43,880 nucleotides of DNA from Nitrosomonadaceae bacterium (GCA_919902515.1 CAKKRD010000011.1:1-43880), one strand, 5' to 3'. Numbered from the stretch's first letter, positions 1 to 8,709 are shown. Program-made: numbers and translations. The notes: generated by a model not told the origin, from the letters alone.

Positions 1-267
1 CTTGGGAAACTGCCCGAGCCAAAATTTACCCACACATTTTACTGACGAACCAAAAATTCCAAGCCGTAGTTCGTCGCCCGTGCCTTCAGGAAATGCGGGA
101 AGCATTACCCCTGTGCTACCGGTGAAGATGGTGACGTCACGACTGAATATTTCTGCGCCGATTCGCCCCGCCAATACTTCAGAATTTAGCCTAAACGCAA
201 GACTCAGGACTGCTTGTGCTGTAGCAATCTTGTTAGCAGGTGTCTCTGTACCATGTCCGTTCGCCAT
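1..267 (-). CDS. Unrecognised protein, N-terminal 89 residues only
   Basis: An uninterrupted reading frame starts with ATG at 267 and runs off the left edge, so the C-terminus is missing. It begins MANGHGTETPANK and is a soluble-looking, mixed alpha/beta sequence with no signal peptide or membrane segment. It starts 17 bp after the stop of the upstream minus-strand gene, so the two are probably co-transcribed. No strong Shine-Dalgarno is visible; the gap contains a perfect palindrome (GAGACGTCTC). I do not recognise the family. It sits in the presumed cassette region, where genes of unknown function are usual. The frame is open over all 89 codons, which supports a real gene, but this is a fragment. 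Confidence 0.5.
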   Translation of the reverse strand, partial: MANGHGTETPANKIATAQAVLSLAFRLNSEVLAGRIGAEIFSRDVTIFTGSTGVMLPAFPEGTGDELRLGIFGSSVKCVGKFWLGQFPK

Positions 268-284
268 AGCTGTCTAGAGACGTC

Positions 285-1022
285 TCAAGGTTTCGCATCA
301 ATCAAGACTTTCGACTGCGACGGCATCAACTCAGAAAATCGTAGCCTACCCGCAATCTCAGTCGCGCTGGATTCAAGTGCCTGGCAGAACTCTTTCTCGG
401 TTATTTTCAATTGAGAGGCTTGGTCTTTTATTTGGAAAGTCAGTGTCTTGAGCATCGACGCTTTTACGAGCTGATAGAACTTTTCTTCATCTGGCTCAGG
501 TGAGGTGGCCTGTATCTTCCTCGCCGATATCAATTCGCGTTGGTTTATCTTGTCGAACTCGCTAACGAATGTCGGTATTGCCACACCGAGACTCGAGCAG
601 TATTCCGGTCTTGTTCTTGCGTTCACCAAATAAAAGCCCAGGAACTGGTTGGCTGCTGCATCCAGTTTCTTTCTTCCATCCGGAAGTCTGGTTAGTTCGT
701 CGTTGGCCTTCTTTCGCATGTTTTCGGCCATGACCTCGGTGGCGCTCTTGCCGTCAACAGGTTTGGCCTCGGTCATTGCTTGAGTGATAGTGGCGTCCAT
801 CTTCTCGACCGCTTGCGTGGTGATCTCCGGTTGGCTTATTGCACCTAGCAGTTTCACAGCAACGATGGCGCATACGATCGCCCCGTATCGAGTGACCTTT
901 CCGCTCGTGCTGTCGCGGAGCTTTAGAAGCTTTACGCCAAAATTCAGTAGAAGGTAGCCTACGCCACCGCCGATGGCCCCTGTTACGATCTGTCCAAGTA
1001 TTTCTGCCCAAAATGCATCCAC
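285..1022 (-). CDS. Hypothetical membrane-anchored protein (245 aa)
   Basis: The start is GTG (GTG GAT GCA), chosen because AGGAGA lies 7 bp upstream, between the start and the end of the attC-like repeat. Residues about 8-32 (glycine-rich, GAIGGGVGYLLL) and 44-64 are probable membrane helices, joined by a basic loop (KLLKLRDSTSGK). The remaining 180 residues are polar and helical, rich in K/E/A (KPVDGKSATEVMAENMRKKA), and would lie on one side of the membrane. No catalytic motif is visible and the family is not recognised. The downstream partial gene begins 17 bp after its stop. An inner-membrane protein with a soluble helical domain is all the sequence supports. Confidence 0.65.
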   Translation of the reverse strand: MDAFWAEILGQIVTGAIGGGVGYLLLNFGVKLLKLRDSTSGKVTRYGAIVCAIVAVKLLGAISQPEITTQAVEKMDATITQAMTEAKPVDGKSATEVMAENMRKKANDELTRLPDGRKKLDAAANQFLGFYLVNARTRPEYCSSLGVAIPTFVSEFDKINQRELISARKIQATSPEPDEEKFYQLVKASMLKTLTFQIKDQASQLKITEKEFCQALESSATEIAGRLRFSELMPSQSKVLIDAKP

Positions 1023-1033
1023 AATTGTCTCCT

Positions 1034-1201
1034 GTCTAATGGGGTCTCGAATTGAGCGGCACCCCGAGAAAATTGAAATACAGGCAGTGTATCGAAATTT
1101 TCGCGCGGGCGCCGCTGCGGAACGGTGTCCGTTCGCATGAGGGGATAGGTGGTGCTGTGCGCCGCTCCCAAAATTCGTTAATTCGCGACCCCGATAGGTC
1201 A
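1034..1201 (-). repeat. attC-like imperfect palindrome, copy 1
   Basis: This 168-bp element is similar to the one at 2157-2327 over its whole length; shared blocks include CGAATTGAGC, ACAGGCAGTGTA, GCTGTGCGCC and AATTCGTTAATT. Its ends are inverted: on the plus strand GGGGTCTCGAATTGAGCGGC at the left is answered by GCCGCTC, a 12-base insertion, then AATTCGCGACCCC at the right. Read on the minus strand it begins TGACCTATC, the TGA being the stop of the 143-aa gene, and ends ATTAGAC, 12 bp before the GTG of the next gene. This resembles an integron attC (RYYYAAC ... GTTRRRY), with one mismatch at each end. The repeat and palindrome are seen directly; the attC identity is inference. Confidence 0.55.
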
Positions 1202-1630
1202 GTGCGCAGCGCTTGCGCCGCTTTTCTTTGTGAATAATTTAATAATTCCATCCTCGAACTTGAATAGGAGTAACGCGACCAAGGCACCTCCTATACCGGC
1301 GCCTAGCGCTTGGGCCCAATCGCCCGACGTTGCGAGAATCAGCAGAGCGTACAGGAGTGCGCCTCTATAGACGGCCAAATGAAGCGGCTTGATGCTAAGT
1401 CGCTTGCGAAATGGCCACAAAACGGCCTTTTCAAGACCGTAAAGAACTAAGCAAAGCACCAGTGCGAATATAACTTGAACGAGTTTTACGTCCCAGAACT
1501 CTCCTTGCGTAACATGGACAAATGCCCCAAGAAGGACTGATCGAACTAGAAGCCGCCCAAAAGCAGCGGGTTCGCGATGGCTGTTGGTATTCGTTTCCAT
1601 ACTCATGTCCTCACGTCCATTGGAGTTCAT
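1199..1630 (-). CDS. Hypothetical polytopic membrane protein (143 aa)
   Basis: The protein is small and hydrophobic, with about four membrane helices: roughly residues 26-42 (LVRSVLLGAFVHVTQG), 50-68 (VQVIFALVLCLVLYGL), 87-103 and 108-125 (glycine-rich, AQALGAGIGGALVALLLF), followed by a basic C-terminal tail. Its ATG overlaps the TGA of the upstream gene (ATGA), implying translational coupling. A better ribosome site (GTGAGGAC) precedes internal ATGs at codons 9 and 11, so the true start may be at 1606 or 1600. Its stop TGA overlaps the end of the attC-like repeat, as cassette genes often do. The family is not recognised and no function can be read from it. Confidence 0.6.
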   Translation of the reverse strand: MNSNGREDMSMETNTNSHREPAAFGRLLVRSVLLGAFVHVTQGEFWDVKLVQVIFALVLCLVLYGLEKAVLWPFRKRLSIKPLHLAVYRGALLYALLILATSGDWAQALGAGIGGALVALLLFKFEDGIIKLFTKKSGASAAH

Positions 1631-2151
1631 TCAGGCGCAATGTTGTTTAACAAAAGTGCGCCACGTTGAATTTTCTGCGAGCGCTCCAACTGCGAGATAT
1701 CGGGCAGTACCCGTCGCGCATCGGCAAAAATCTGCTCATCACCTAAAAAGTGCTCAGGACGTGCCGCGATATACCAAATCTGGAATGCCTGCATGGGGCA
1801 GGTCGTGGACTGAAGGTCGCCACAATCAAGCACTGCCATGAACATGACGTCTTCGCTTACGAGCTCGTTGAACTGAAGTGTGGCGTTCAGCTCACGGTCC
1901 GCGTGTTTGAAGAAATTCCATTCGTCATGAAGTATCCTCTTCAGTTCCTTTGTCGAAAGACCAGAGTCGTCGCGTACCCGAGTACGCCAAGAAACCCCAG
2001 CATTTTGGCGCTCGGCTATGTCCGCGAAGATGTTCGCCGCCGCTACTGCCAGCGTGTGGACGGAAACGGTGTCACCACCTGAAAAGAACAGACGAATGGC
2101 GGTATCGAGCTGCCTCGACGCAGCTTCCAGCTTTGTCACGGTGACCGTCAT
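1627..2151 (-). CDS. Conserved hypothetical protein (174 aa)
   Basis: The start is the ATG giving MTVTVTKLEAASRQLDTAIR. The longer frame upstream would read through the repeat and is not credible. AGGA inside the end of the repeat (GTTAGGACTCATCATG) can serve as ribosome site. The protein is soluble and mainly helical; the opening KLEAASRQLDTAIRLFF followed by a VHTLAVAAANIF segment is a pattern I associate with a widespread family of unknown function in proteobacteria. The stop overlaps the start of the 143-aa membrane protein gene, so the two form a coupled pair. No catalytic residues or signal peptide can be identified. Confidence 0.65.
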   Translation of the reverse strand: MTVTVTKLEAASRQLDTAIRLFFSGGDTVSVHTLAVAAANIFADIAERQNAGVSWRTRVRDDSGLSTKELKRILHDEWNFFKHADRELNATLQFNELVSEDVMFMAVLDCGDLQSTTCPMQAFQIWYIAARPEHFLGDEQIFADARRVLPDISQLERSQKIQRGALLLNNIAPE

Positions 2152-2156
2152 GATGA

Positions 2157-2327
2157 GTCCTAACGGGATTGCGAATTGAGCAGCACCCCGAGCAAATAGA
2201 GAAACAGGCAGTGTAGCGGAATTATCGAGGAGGTGCGGCCGCAAAACGCTGACCATACGAATGAGAGGATAGACGGCGCTGTGCGCCACTCCCCCCGAAT
2301 TCGTTAATTTGTGACCTCGCTAGGTCA
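2157..2327 (-). repeat. attC-like imperfect palindrome, copy 2
   Basis: This is the second copy of the ~170-bp element, about 70% identical to the first by eye. On the minus strand it starts TGACCTAGC and ends CGTTAGGAC, closely matching the GTTRRRY end of attC sites, 5 bp before the ATG of the 174-aa gene. Inverted arms again surround a variable centre (AATTCGTTAATT on one side, CGAATTGAGC on the other). Unlike copy 1, no long minus-strand frame ends at its TGA: an in-frame stop lies about ten codons upstream. The gap from 2328 to the P450 stop holds no gene I can support, only a further GTTAGGC motif near 2364. Confidence 0.55.
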
Positions 2328-2522
2328 GCGCGTAGCACCCCCGAGGCCGCACTCTAAGTAGCTGTTAGGCACTAGTTATATCGAACGTTGAACGTCTGAT
2401 CGATGGCTCAGTGTCGGCAACAGAAGTTTGCATTTCTCGATAGCGGCCGCTAATCTCGATACAGTGACGGCGGAGTCAAGAAATACGTTTTTCACGGGCA
2501 AGGTCAGTTGCAGCTTCACACC

Positions 2523-3806
2523 CTACAGCGTGCTCCAGAATAGGTCGTATTGTTCTGGGAAAGGTCCCGCTTTGTAGTCAATGTTACTTCTGGCCTGTAT
2601 CTCCGGCCGGATCAATACTTGGCGCACCATCTCCGGAATCATCACCATGCCCACGTAGCGTCCCAGGCATTCATGACTGCCGAAACCAAAATGGAAATAG
2701 TTGTACCAGTTGCGTTGTGGAATAAATTCATCCGGAGATTCAAATGCCCGTTCATCGAACGTCGCTGACAAGGTCACTGGCAAGACATAGGTACCTGCAC
2801 GGAGGACAGTTTCATGATCTGTACCCTTGGCAGCAGTGTAATCACTGGCAGTTGTACGAAACAGATAAGGAGTAATCGGCACAAAGCGCAATGCCTCCCA
2901 CACGATGCCATCGAATTCAGCGGGCGTATCCTGCTGTGCAGCAGTTTTTGCCTTGGCAAGCCATTCCGGACGTTCAAGCAGATACTGGAGCACCTGCGCA
3001 ACCGCCTGTGAGGTGGTTTCAATTGCGCCAATCAGCAGACCGCCTGCATTAATTCCCAGGCGCTTGATGTCGAAATCAAGCTGTTTTGGGTAATCTGTGC
3101 GTAACATTCTCGTGACAATATCGTCGTCCAACCGCACCAGGGTCGATAGCGTTATTTCTTCTGCTTTCACTTCCAGAAAACGGCGGGCGATGAGTTCGAG
3201 TATGAATTTTCCGAGCTGTTTGGAAGTTTCGTTATGGCGATCAATCACGTATTGGGATTTTTCTGGCGGCAATAAATCGAAGGGCTGGTTGTGAAAAGTA
3301 TCGTACTGGTTCCAGTAAGACCACTCGATCAAGTCACGCCGTTTCGCGCCGGTAAGCCCGAAGTATTTTCGCACCAGTGTCGCCGGCACCATGCGGCAGT
3401 ATTCATTGACCACATCAATGTGGCCATTGGCGGCATCGAGTATCTCCTTGGCAATATTCGCCACCATGGTGCGCACTGCCGGAAGATCATCACGGTTCAA
3501 CATGCACTGCATCAGCGATTTCTCGCGGGTGTGTAGGGCGTCATCGTCATGCGCCATCATGTAATCACCCATTTTCGGGACGTAAGGAGCGACCGTGAAC
3601 ACTTTGGGCATGCTCAGCACTTCCCTGACATCGTCAAAGCGGGTGAGCAGGGTGCATTGCGGGGTCACCAGTATGGGTCGTTTCTCCCTTAGCTCCTTGA
3701 ACAATGGCAGCGGCTCTGTATCAATCCAACGACGCACCATTGGAAACTTATCTACATCGGCAGCTGCGTCATACTGCTCCAGGTAATGGCTTGTGCTTGC
3801 ATTCAT
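2523..3806 (-). CDS. Cytochrome P450
   Basis: A haem-thiolate monooxygenase of 427 residues, the normal size for a soluble bacterial P450. The I-helix oxygen-activation segment is at 255-266 (GGLLIGAIETTS, with Glu-Thr in the usual acid-alcohol positions), the K-helix ExxR is EALR at 304-307, and the haem loop is FGFGSHECLG at 373-382 with Cys380 as the axial ligand. There is no signal peptide, so it is cytoplasmic and needs a ferredoxin/reductase not encoded nearby. AGGGAG precedes the ATG. It follows the RoxA-like lipoprotein gene by 50 bp and is probably co-transcribed. The substrate is unknown; context suggests a lipid or terpenoid. Family assignment is secure, the subfamily is not. Confidence 0.95.
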   Translation of the reverse strand: MNASTSHYLEQYDAAADVDKFPMVRRWIDTEPLPLFKELREKRPILVTPQCTLLTRFDDVREVLSMPKVFTVAPYVPKMGDYMMAHDDDALHTREKSLMQCMLNRDDLPAVRTMVANIAKEILDAANGHIDVVNEYCRMVPATLVRKYFGLTGAKRRDLIEWSYWNQYDTFHNQPFDLLPPEKSQYVIDRHNETSKQLGKFILELIARRFLEVKAEEITLSTLVRLDDDIVTRMLRTDYPKQLDFDIKRLGINAGGLLIGAIETTSQAVAQVLQYLLERPEWLAKAKTAAQQDTPAEFDGIVWEALRFVPITPYLFRTTASDYTAAKGTDHETVLRAGTYVLPVTLSATFDERAFESPDEFIPQRNWYNYFHFGFGSHECLGRYVGMVMIPEMVRQVLIRPEIQARSNIDYKAGPFPEQYDLFWSTL

Positions 3807-3856
3807 CGGTAGCTCCCTTGTATATGACAGGTATCGTTAGTTGCGATTGATTCGGA

Positions 3857-5914
3857 TTATAGAGTCTTCAAATATTCCAGCAAATCCAGGCGTTGTTCTT
3901 TGGTCAGCGCCGGCAGAATTTCGCCAGTAGTCTGCGCAGTGTGTCCGGATGCATACTCGTGCCCGGCATTGCTATTACCCGGAAAGCTGGTATCGAAAGT
4001 AAAACCTTCATATCCGCTGCTTCTTAGGCCCACTCTGATTGGGTCGAATTCGCGCGATCCAACTTCAAATTTGTCTGGACGGTATTCACCATCTTGCGGA
4101 TCGCCCGGACGTTTCTGTGGCAACAGCAAATCGTAGAGCGTTGGCACGGAGCCATTGTGCAAATAGGGTGCAGTCGCCCAGACACCGTTCAATGATCGCG
4201 CCTTGTAGGAATTCAGCGAAGAAAGCGGATTGGCCGTAGTGTCTGGATCATAATTTCCATGCTTGATCGAAGGTTTGATCTCATTATGAAAAAACGCGGA
4301 TGCCAGATCACTAATCCAGTCGGCCCAACGGCGCAGAAACCATTTGTCCGGATCGGGAGTGGCAACCACGTTCAAGGTCGCTTTGGTCAGCAACGCTGCG
4401 ACTGGGGCCTGCCGATCAAGCAGAATATCGCCCACGCCAACGCCCACATACTGATTCCGTAGAATACCGGACAAACCCTGATATTTGAAGCTGTTAACAG
4501 CCATCTGGGAATCGGTACCGACATCGCTGACCCTCGACATGTGTGCTACGACACGGCGATCAGCGGCGGCACGATCAATTCTTACATGGCAACTTTCGCA
4601 ATAATGGTTGAATAAACGCTCTCCGCGCAAAGCACTGCTCTTATCGATAGTTCCAAGAATTTCTTCCGGCCATTGCGGAGATCGCAGGCCCCAAAGATGC
4701 GATTCGATACGGCGCAGGTTGTGCACATTAACGGAGGAATCGAAGCTGACGCGAGTGTTTCCAGCGGTCTGTCCGCCGATAAGTGTGGACAGCGTGGATC
4801 TTTCTGCTTCTGCCCAGTCAAGTGTGCCGAACACTCCAATCACTTCCCCCGTATTACGCCCGACCGGTCCCAATCCAGCATTGGCGGCCAGGCCATTCCA
4901 TTGCACATAATCGTGCTGCGGGATGTCCCACAGGAAGGGATAGCTAACTGGCGCGTTGGGCGGATTAAACAGCTCTTTTCGCAACCGCCCGAGCTGCCAT
5001 TTAGTCAGAACCTTGGAAAGGCGTTCGACGATGTGGTCACGCTGCTCGCTGCTGAGGACTTTATCCGCATCTTGCAGAATTGAATTTAATTCTTCTTCTG
5101 TCATTCCGTCATCGCGCATTATCCTGCGGTCACGCAATAATTCTCTTAACTCCCTCTCGTTTATGATGTGCTCAAGAACCCGGTTATAGATGCGTCCAAA
5201 CGCATCCAGCCGTGCGTAGCCGTAACGAGTCGGGCTGCGGTTGACTATGGTGTAAGTCTCGAGGCGCTGATGATATTTTTTGAGGTCATTGAGCACCTCG
5301 GTTTCTGCAGTGTAATTACCGCGTGCCAATACATTCTTGACAAACCGGGTTCGAACAGCTTCGTCGTTCAGAGTTGTTTGCATGGCATGGACGATATCTT
5401 TCATCAAGGTTTCCATATCCGCGCCCGCCGGCCCGCCATCGATACGTATGCCTATGCCCTGGTAATTTATCTGGCTGGTGTGACAGGCGGCGCAGGTCAG
5501 GCCAACATAATTTTTTCCCTTATAGTCATCCTTAACCCAGCCGACCGGTAGTGCATCCGGGTTATTGGGACTGGTTTTCTGTTGCAAATAACGGTAGCGA
5601 TTCATATTCTCGTGAGAGCGAAACAGCTCGGACATGCCGACTTGCTCCAACTCCAGGAAGAAATCATACGGCATCATATTTGATCCCTGCGTGGTGTTGT
5701 AAAACCACAAACTGTCGGCAGGGCTCCAGCCTTGATCGAGGTACTTTATCGTGGTGAAACTGTCGCCGAAAATATCCTGTTTGACGGTAGTTGCACCGCG
5801 CTCGGGGTCGTCGTCCGAGAGCGTCGCGCAGGCAGGCAGGACCATGCTGATAAGAAGCAATGCAGGAATAAACAATGGATGCCGTCTTATTGACGTTACA
5901 GAAGATTGTTTCAC
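3857..5914 (-). CDS. RoxA/MauG-like di-haem cytochrome c, probable lipoprotein
   Basis: A 685-residue di-haem c-type cytochrome of the RoxA (rubber oxygenase)/MauG/CcpA superfamily. The N-terminus is a lipoprotein signal with lipobox LPAC (Cys29), so it is exported and lipid-anchored. Haem sites are CAACH (141-145) and CESCH (439-443); His586 in APYLHNGSVPTL is the C-terminal ligand typical of the superfamily. Conserved blocks include WFYNTTQGSN (70-79) and YPFLWDIPQHDYVQWNG (325-341). RoxA cleaves polyisoprene with O2 and its length (~680) matches, but many homologues have unknown substrates. The start is GTG with GGGAGG five bases upstream. The P450 gene follows by 50 bp, and a close paralogue lies upstream. 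Confidence 0.85.
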   Translation of the reverse strand: MKQSSVTSIRRHPLFIPALLLISMVLPACATLSDDDPERGATTVKQDIFGDSFTTIKYLDQGWSPADSLWFYNTTQGSNMMPYDFFLELEQVGMSELFRSHENMNRYRYLQQKTSPNNPDALPVGWVKDDYKGKNYVGLTCAACHTSQINYQGIGIRIDGGPAGADMETLMKDIVHAMQTTLNDEAVRTRFVKNVLARGNYTAETEVLNDLKKYHQRLETYTIVNRSPTRYGYARLDAFGRIYNRVLEHIINERELRELLRDRRIMRDDGMTEEELNSILQDADKVLSSEQRDHIVERLSKVLTKWQLGRLRKELFNPPNAPVSYPFLWDIPQHDYVQWNGLAANAGLGPVGRNTGEVIGVFGTLDWAEAERSTLSTLIGGQTAGNTRVSFDSSVNVHNLRRIESHLWGLRSPQWPEEILGTIDKSSALRGERLFNHYCESCHVRIDRAAADRRVVAHMSRVSDVGTDSQMAVNSFKYQGLSGILRNQYVGVGVGDILLDRQAPVAALLTKATLNVVATPDPDKWFLRRWADWISDLASAFFHNEIKPSIKHGNYDPDTTANPLSSLNSYKARSLNGVWATAPYLHNGSVPTLYDLLLPQKRPGDPQDGEYRPDKFEVGSREFDPIRVGLRSSGYEGFTFDTSFPGNSNAGHEYASGHTAQTTGEILPALTKEQRLDLLEYLKTL

Positions 5915-6354
5915 GATGCCTCCCTTAAGGCGAAATAAAGTTTCCTGAAATATCGCTATCGACGATCCCGGTCAAATACCGGGTTAGGCAGATAATTTAT
6001 GTTTATACGAAGCTGAATGAAACAGCAACATTATTTGAAAGTTTAATCAATATGAAGTTGGCAATACGGATGTGAATTCTACCGGATGACATATTGACGC
6101 TATCAAATTTTGGTCCCCTGTACCGGAAAAAATTGAGCAAATAATGGCACTCTGATACTTTCTTTATACTCTATCGATTAAGTCATATTAGTTCATAGTC
6201 AGTTATTAAACATAGTGACATAAATAACACCGCATAATAGATCATGAAACAAAGTATTCATGCGGTTATTCGGTTGTAAATGCGGCAACATTTAGCACGT
6301 CGTGTTTAATCAGCAAAACCCCCAATGGCTGATCATGATCTGTTCCTTGTGCGC
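5915..6354. other. AT-rich intergenic region between the two cytochrome genes
   Basis: No credible gene is present in these 440 bases. They are clearly more AT-rich than the flanking genes, as expected for a promoter region of the downstream minus-strand cytochrome. A hairpin (CCCGGT-CAAAT-ACCGGG, 5967-5983) lies about 53 bases upstream of its start. On the minus strand a weak sigma-70-like pair, TTGATA and TAGAAT with a 19-base spacer, can be drawn near 6080-6110, but I do not trust it. The separation implies that the two cytochrome genes have independent transcription signals. Confidence 0.5.
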
Positions 6355-8439
6355 TTATAAGGACTTAAGGTATTCGAGCAGATCCATACGTTGCTCCCTG
6401 GTCAAGGTTGGCAGTATTGTTCCGTCCGGTTGTGGAGTGCGGCCAGAAGCATACTCGTGACCACTGTTGTGGTTACCCCAAATGCTGGTGCGGAACAGGA
6501 AGCCGTCATAACCCGCCGATTTTAGGCCGACCTTCACCGGGTCGAACCCACGTGAACCGACCATGAATTCATCCGGCCGGTACTCACCATCCGCCGGGTC
6601 GTCAGCTTGCCTCTTTGGCAGTAGCAAGTCATACAACGTCGGCACGGAACCATTATGCAGATATGGTGCGGTTGCCCAGATGCCATTGAGGGAGCGAGCT
6701 TTATAAGCCATTATCGAGGCAAAAGGGTTAGCTGTGGTGTCCGGGGTATAGTCGCCGCGTTTGAGCGAGGGCTGAACATCATTGTCAAAAAACGTATACG
6801 CAAAATCAAGCAGCCGCTCGGCCCAACGTTGTATAAACCACTTATCTTTATCGGGTGTGGTGACCACGTTGCGGGTGGCGGATGTAAGCAACGCGACCAC
6901 TGGTGCCTGACGTTGCAACAAGATATTGCCCACACCGGCACTGACATACTGGTTTCGCAGAATGCCGCTGTAACCGGAAAATTGTGCGCTGTTTACAGCC
7001 ATCTTGGAGTCGGTTTTTATCGACGAGACCGCGATCATCTTGGCTACCACGCGACGGCTGGGATGCGTGTGATCAATCCTCTCGTGGCACGATGCGCAGT
7101 AACGGGTGAACAGTTCTGCGCCATTGGCCAGCCGGGTGTTATCGATCCTGGGCAGGATATGTTCCGGCCAAAGCGGTGATGTCAATTTGCGTAATTGCTT
7201 TTCCACCCGGCGCAAATTGCGAATATTGATCGAGGATTGGAAGTCGATATGCTTGTCACCAAAGCCTTGGCCACCCAAGACCGAGGACAGGGTTATACCG
7301 TCCTTTTCCTGCCAGTCCAGCGTACCAAATACGCCTATGACTTGGCCGGCATTGCGAGCCATTGGGCCGATACCGCTATTGTCGACTCTTCCATTCCATT
7401 GCACATAGTCGTGCTGCGGGATATCCCACAGGAAGGGATAACTTACCGGCGCATCGGCCGGGTTGTAGATCTTATTGCGTAGTTCGATGATCTGTTTGCC
7501 TGTCAGGTACTCCTGGATGCGCTCGATAATGTGGTCGCGATCATTGCTGCTCAGCACCGGCTCCACCCCTGTCATGACCTCGGCCAGCGCTTCCGGAGAA
7601 AGGGTTTCGGCCAGCAATTCACGCAGTTGTTGCGCGCTCATAATGTGCTCGAGCACTCGGTTATAGATGCGTCCAAACGCATCCAGCCGCGCATAACCAT
7701 AGTGAGTTAACGGCCGTTTTGTATCCCGGGGGTTGTTAACGATGGTATAGGTCTTGATGCGTTGCGCGTATTTCTCCAGGTCAGCCAGCACCGCTTTAGC
7801 GTTGTCGTAGCTATCCTGTTTCAGTACCTTGGCGACAAAGCGGCTGCGTTTTTCCGGATTCTCTAAGGTGGCATGCATGGCTTTTGCTAAATCGACCATG
7901 AAGGTTTCCATATCCGAATTAGCCGGGCCACCGTCGACACGGATACCGACACCCCCGTAGTTGATCTGGGTGGTATGGCATGCGGCGCAGGTAAAGCCCA
8001 TGAATTGCTTGCCCCGGTACTCGTCACGCACCATCCCCACGGGCAGGCCATCCGGGTTACTGATGGTGGGGTTTTGTGGCAGATAACCATAGCGATTGAT
8101 GTTCTCATTGCTACGGAACAAGACTTGGGAATCCGCCTGCTCCAGCACCAGGAAAAAGCCGTAGGGCAGCAAATTAGAACCCTGGGTGGTATTGTAGAAC
8201 CACAGGCTGTCTGACTCCGACCAGCCTTGAGCCAGGTATGCCGTCTCGGAAAAACTGTCGCCGAACTTATTTATTTTAACCGTGGCGGCGCCACGATCGG
8301 CATCATCGTCCCGGAATTCATACATCCGGGAGAGTACGCCGATGGTTGTCCAGACTGTCACCAATGCCAGGAAGGCCAGCAAGAATATGACAGCCCGTCT
8401 CAAACCGCGTTTTGCAATTTTTGGTTGCCTGGTTACCAC
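6355..8439 (-). CDS. RoxA/MauG-like di-haem cytochrome c, membrane-anchored
   Basis: This 694-residue paralogue of the cytochrome at 3857-5914 is collinear with it and highly similar over almost its full length. Instead of a lipobox it has an uncleaved-looking N-terminal helix (about residues 15-37, RRAVIFLLAFLALVTVW) after basic residues, placing the catalytic part in the periplasm. Haem motifs are CAACH (151-155) and CASCH (448-452); the C-terminal ligand is His595 in APYLHNGS. The WFYNTTQGSN and YPFLWDIPQHDYVQWNG blocks are retained, so both copies look functional. The start is GTG with GGGGAAG upstream. The likely role is oxygen- or peroxide-dependent oxidation of a hydrophobic substrate; this is inferred from the family. 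Confidence 0.85.
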   Translation of the reverse strand: MVTRQPKIAKRGLRRAVIFLLAFLALVTVWTTIGVLSRMYEFRDDDADRGAATVKINKFGDSFSETAYLAQGWSESDSLWFYNTTQGSNLLPYGFFLVLEQADSQVLFRSNENINRYGYLPQNPTISNPDGLPVGMVRDEYRGKQFMGFTCAACHTTQINYGGVGIRVDGGPANSDMETFMVDLAKAMHATLENPEKRSRFVAKVLKQDSYDNAKAVLADLEKYAQRIKTYTIVNNPRDTKRPLTHYGYARLDAFGRIYNRVLEHIMSAQQLRELLAETLSPEALAEVMTGVEPVLSSNDRDHIIERIQEYLTGKQIIELRNKIYNPADAPVSYPFLWDIPQHDYVQWNGRVDNSGIGPMARNAGQVIGVFGTLDWQEKDGITLSSVLGGQGFGDKHIDFQSSINIRNLRRVEKQLRKLTSPLWPEHILPRIDNTRLANGAELFTRYCASCHERIDHTHPSRRVVAKMIAVSSIKTDSKMAVNSAQFSGYSGILRNQYVSAGVGNILLQRQAPVVALLTSATRNVVTTPDKDKWFIQRWAERLLDFAYTFFDNDVQPSLKRGDYTPDTTANPFASIMAYKARSLNGIWATAPYLHNGSVPTLYDLLLPKRQADDPADGEYRPDEFMVGSRGFDPVKVGLKSAGYDGFLFRTSIWGNHNSGHEYASGRTPQPDGTILPTLTREQRMDLLEYLKSL

Positions 8440-8709
8440 CGTACTTCCCCTGAACGGTATCGTCGCTCTGGTCTGAGCTTAAAACAGCATGACCATTTCC
8501 CACAAACAGCGCCGCGAATTTTCATCTGCTTATTGACATAAATCCAGGATGGGAAATGGGTAAATAACAATTTCCGCCTGCGCAGATTCGCTGCCAAAAC
8601 CGGAAAATTCAGGACGCTGATTGATACATGTTGTTTGAACGAGATTGCCCCGAATCTATTATCCACACGATTTGATGGCAGCTTACGTAACTGAAGAAAT
8701 TCAAGTCCG

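Noticed and set aside
2-277. Plus-strand 91-codon open frame at the left edge
   Set aside because: It is antisense to a continuous minus-strand frame that follows the 245-aa gene in operon fashion; its proline/serine-rich translation looks like a shadow.
2157-2368. A plus-strand attC running from CCTAAC to GTTAGGC
   Set aside because: The inner arms do not pair well over that span, and gene orientation fits the minus-strand reading better.
6309-6333. ATCAGC...GCTGAT as a terminator after the membrane-anchored cytochrome
   Set aside because: Only six pairs around a 13-base loop and no U-tract; too weak to call.
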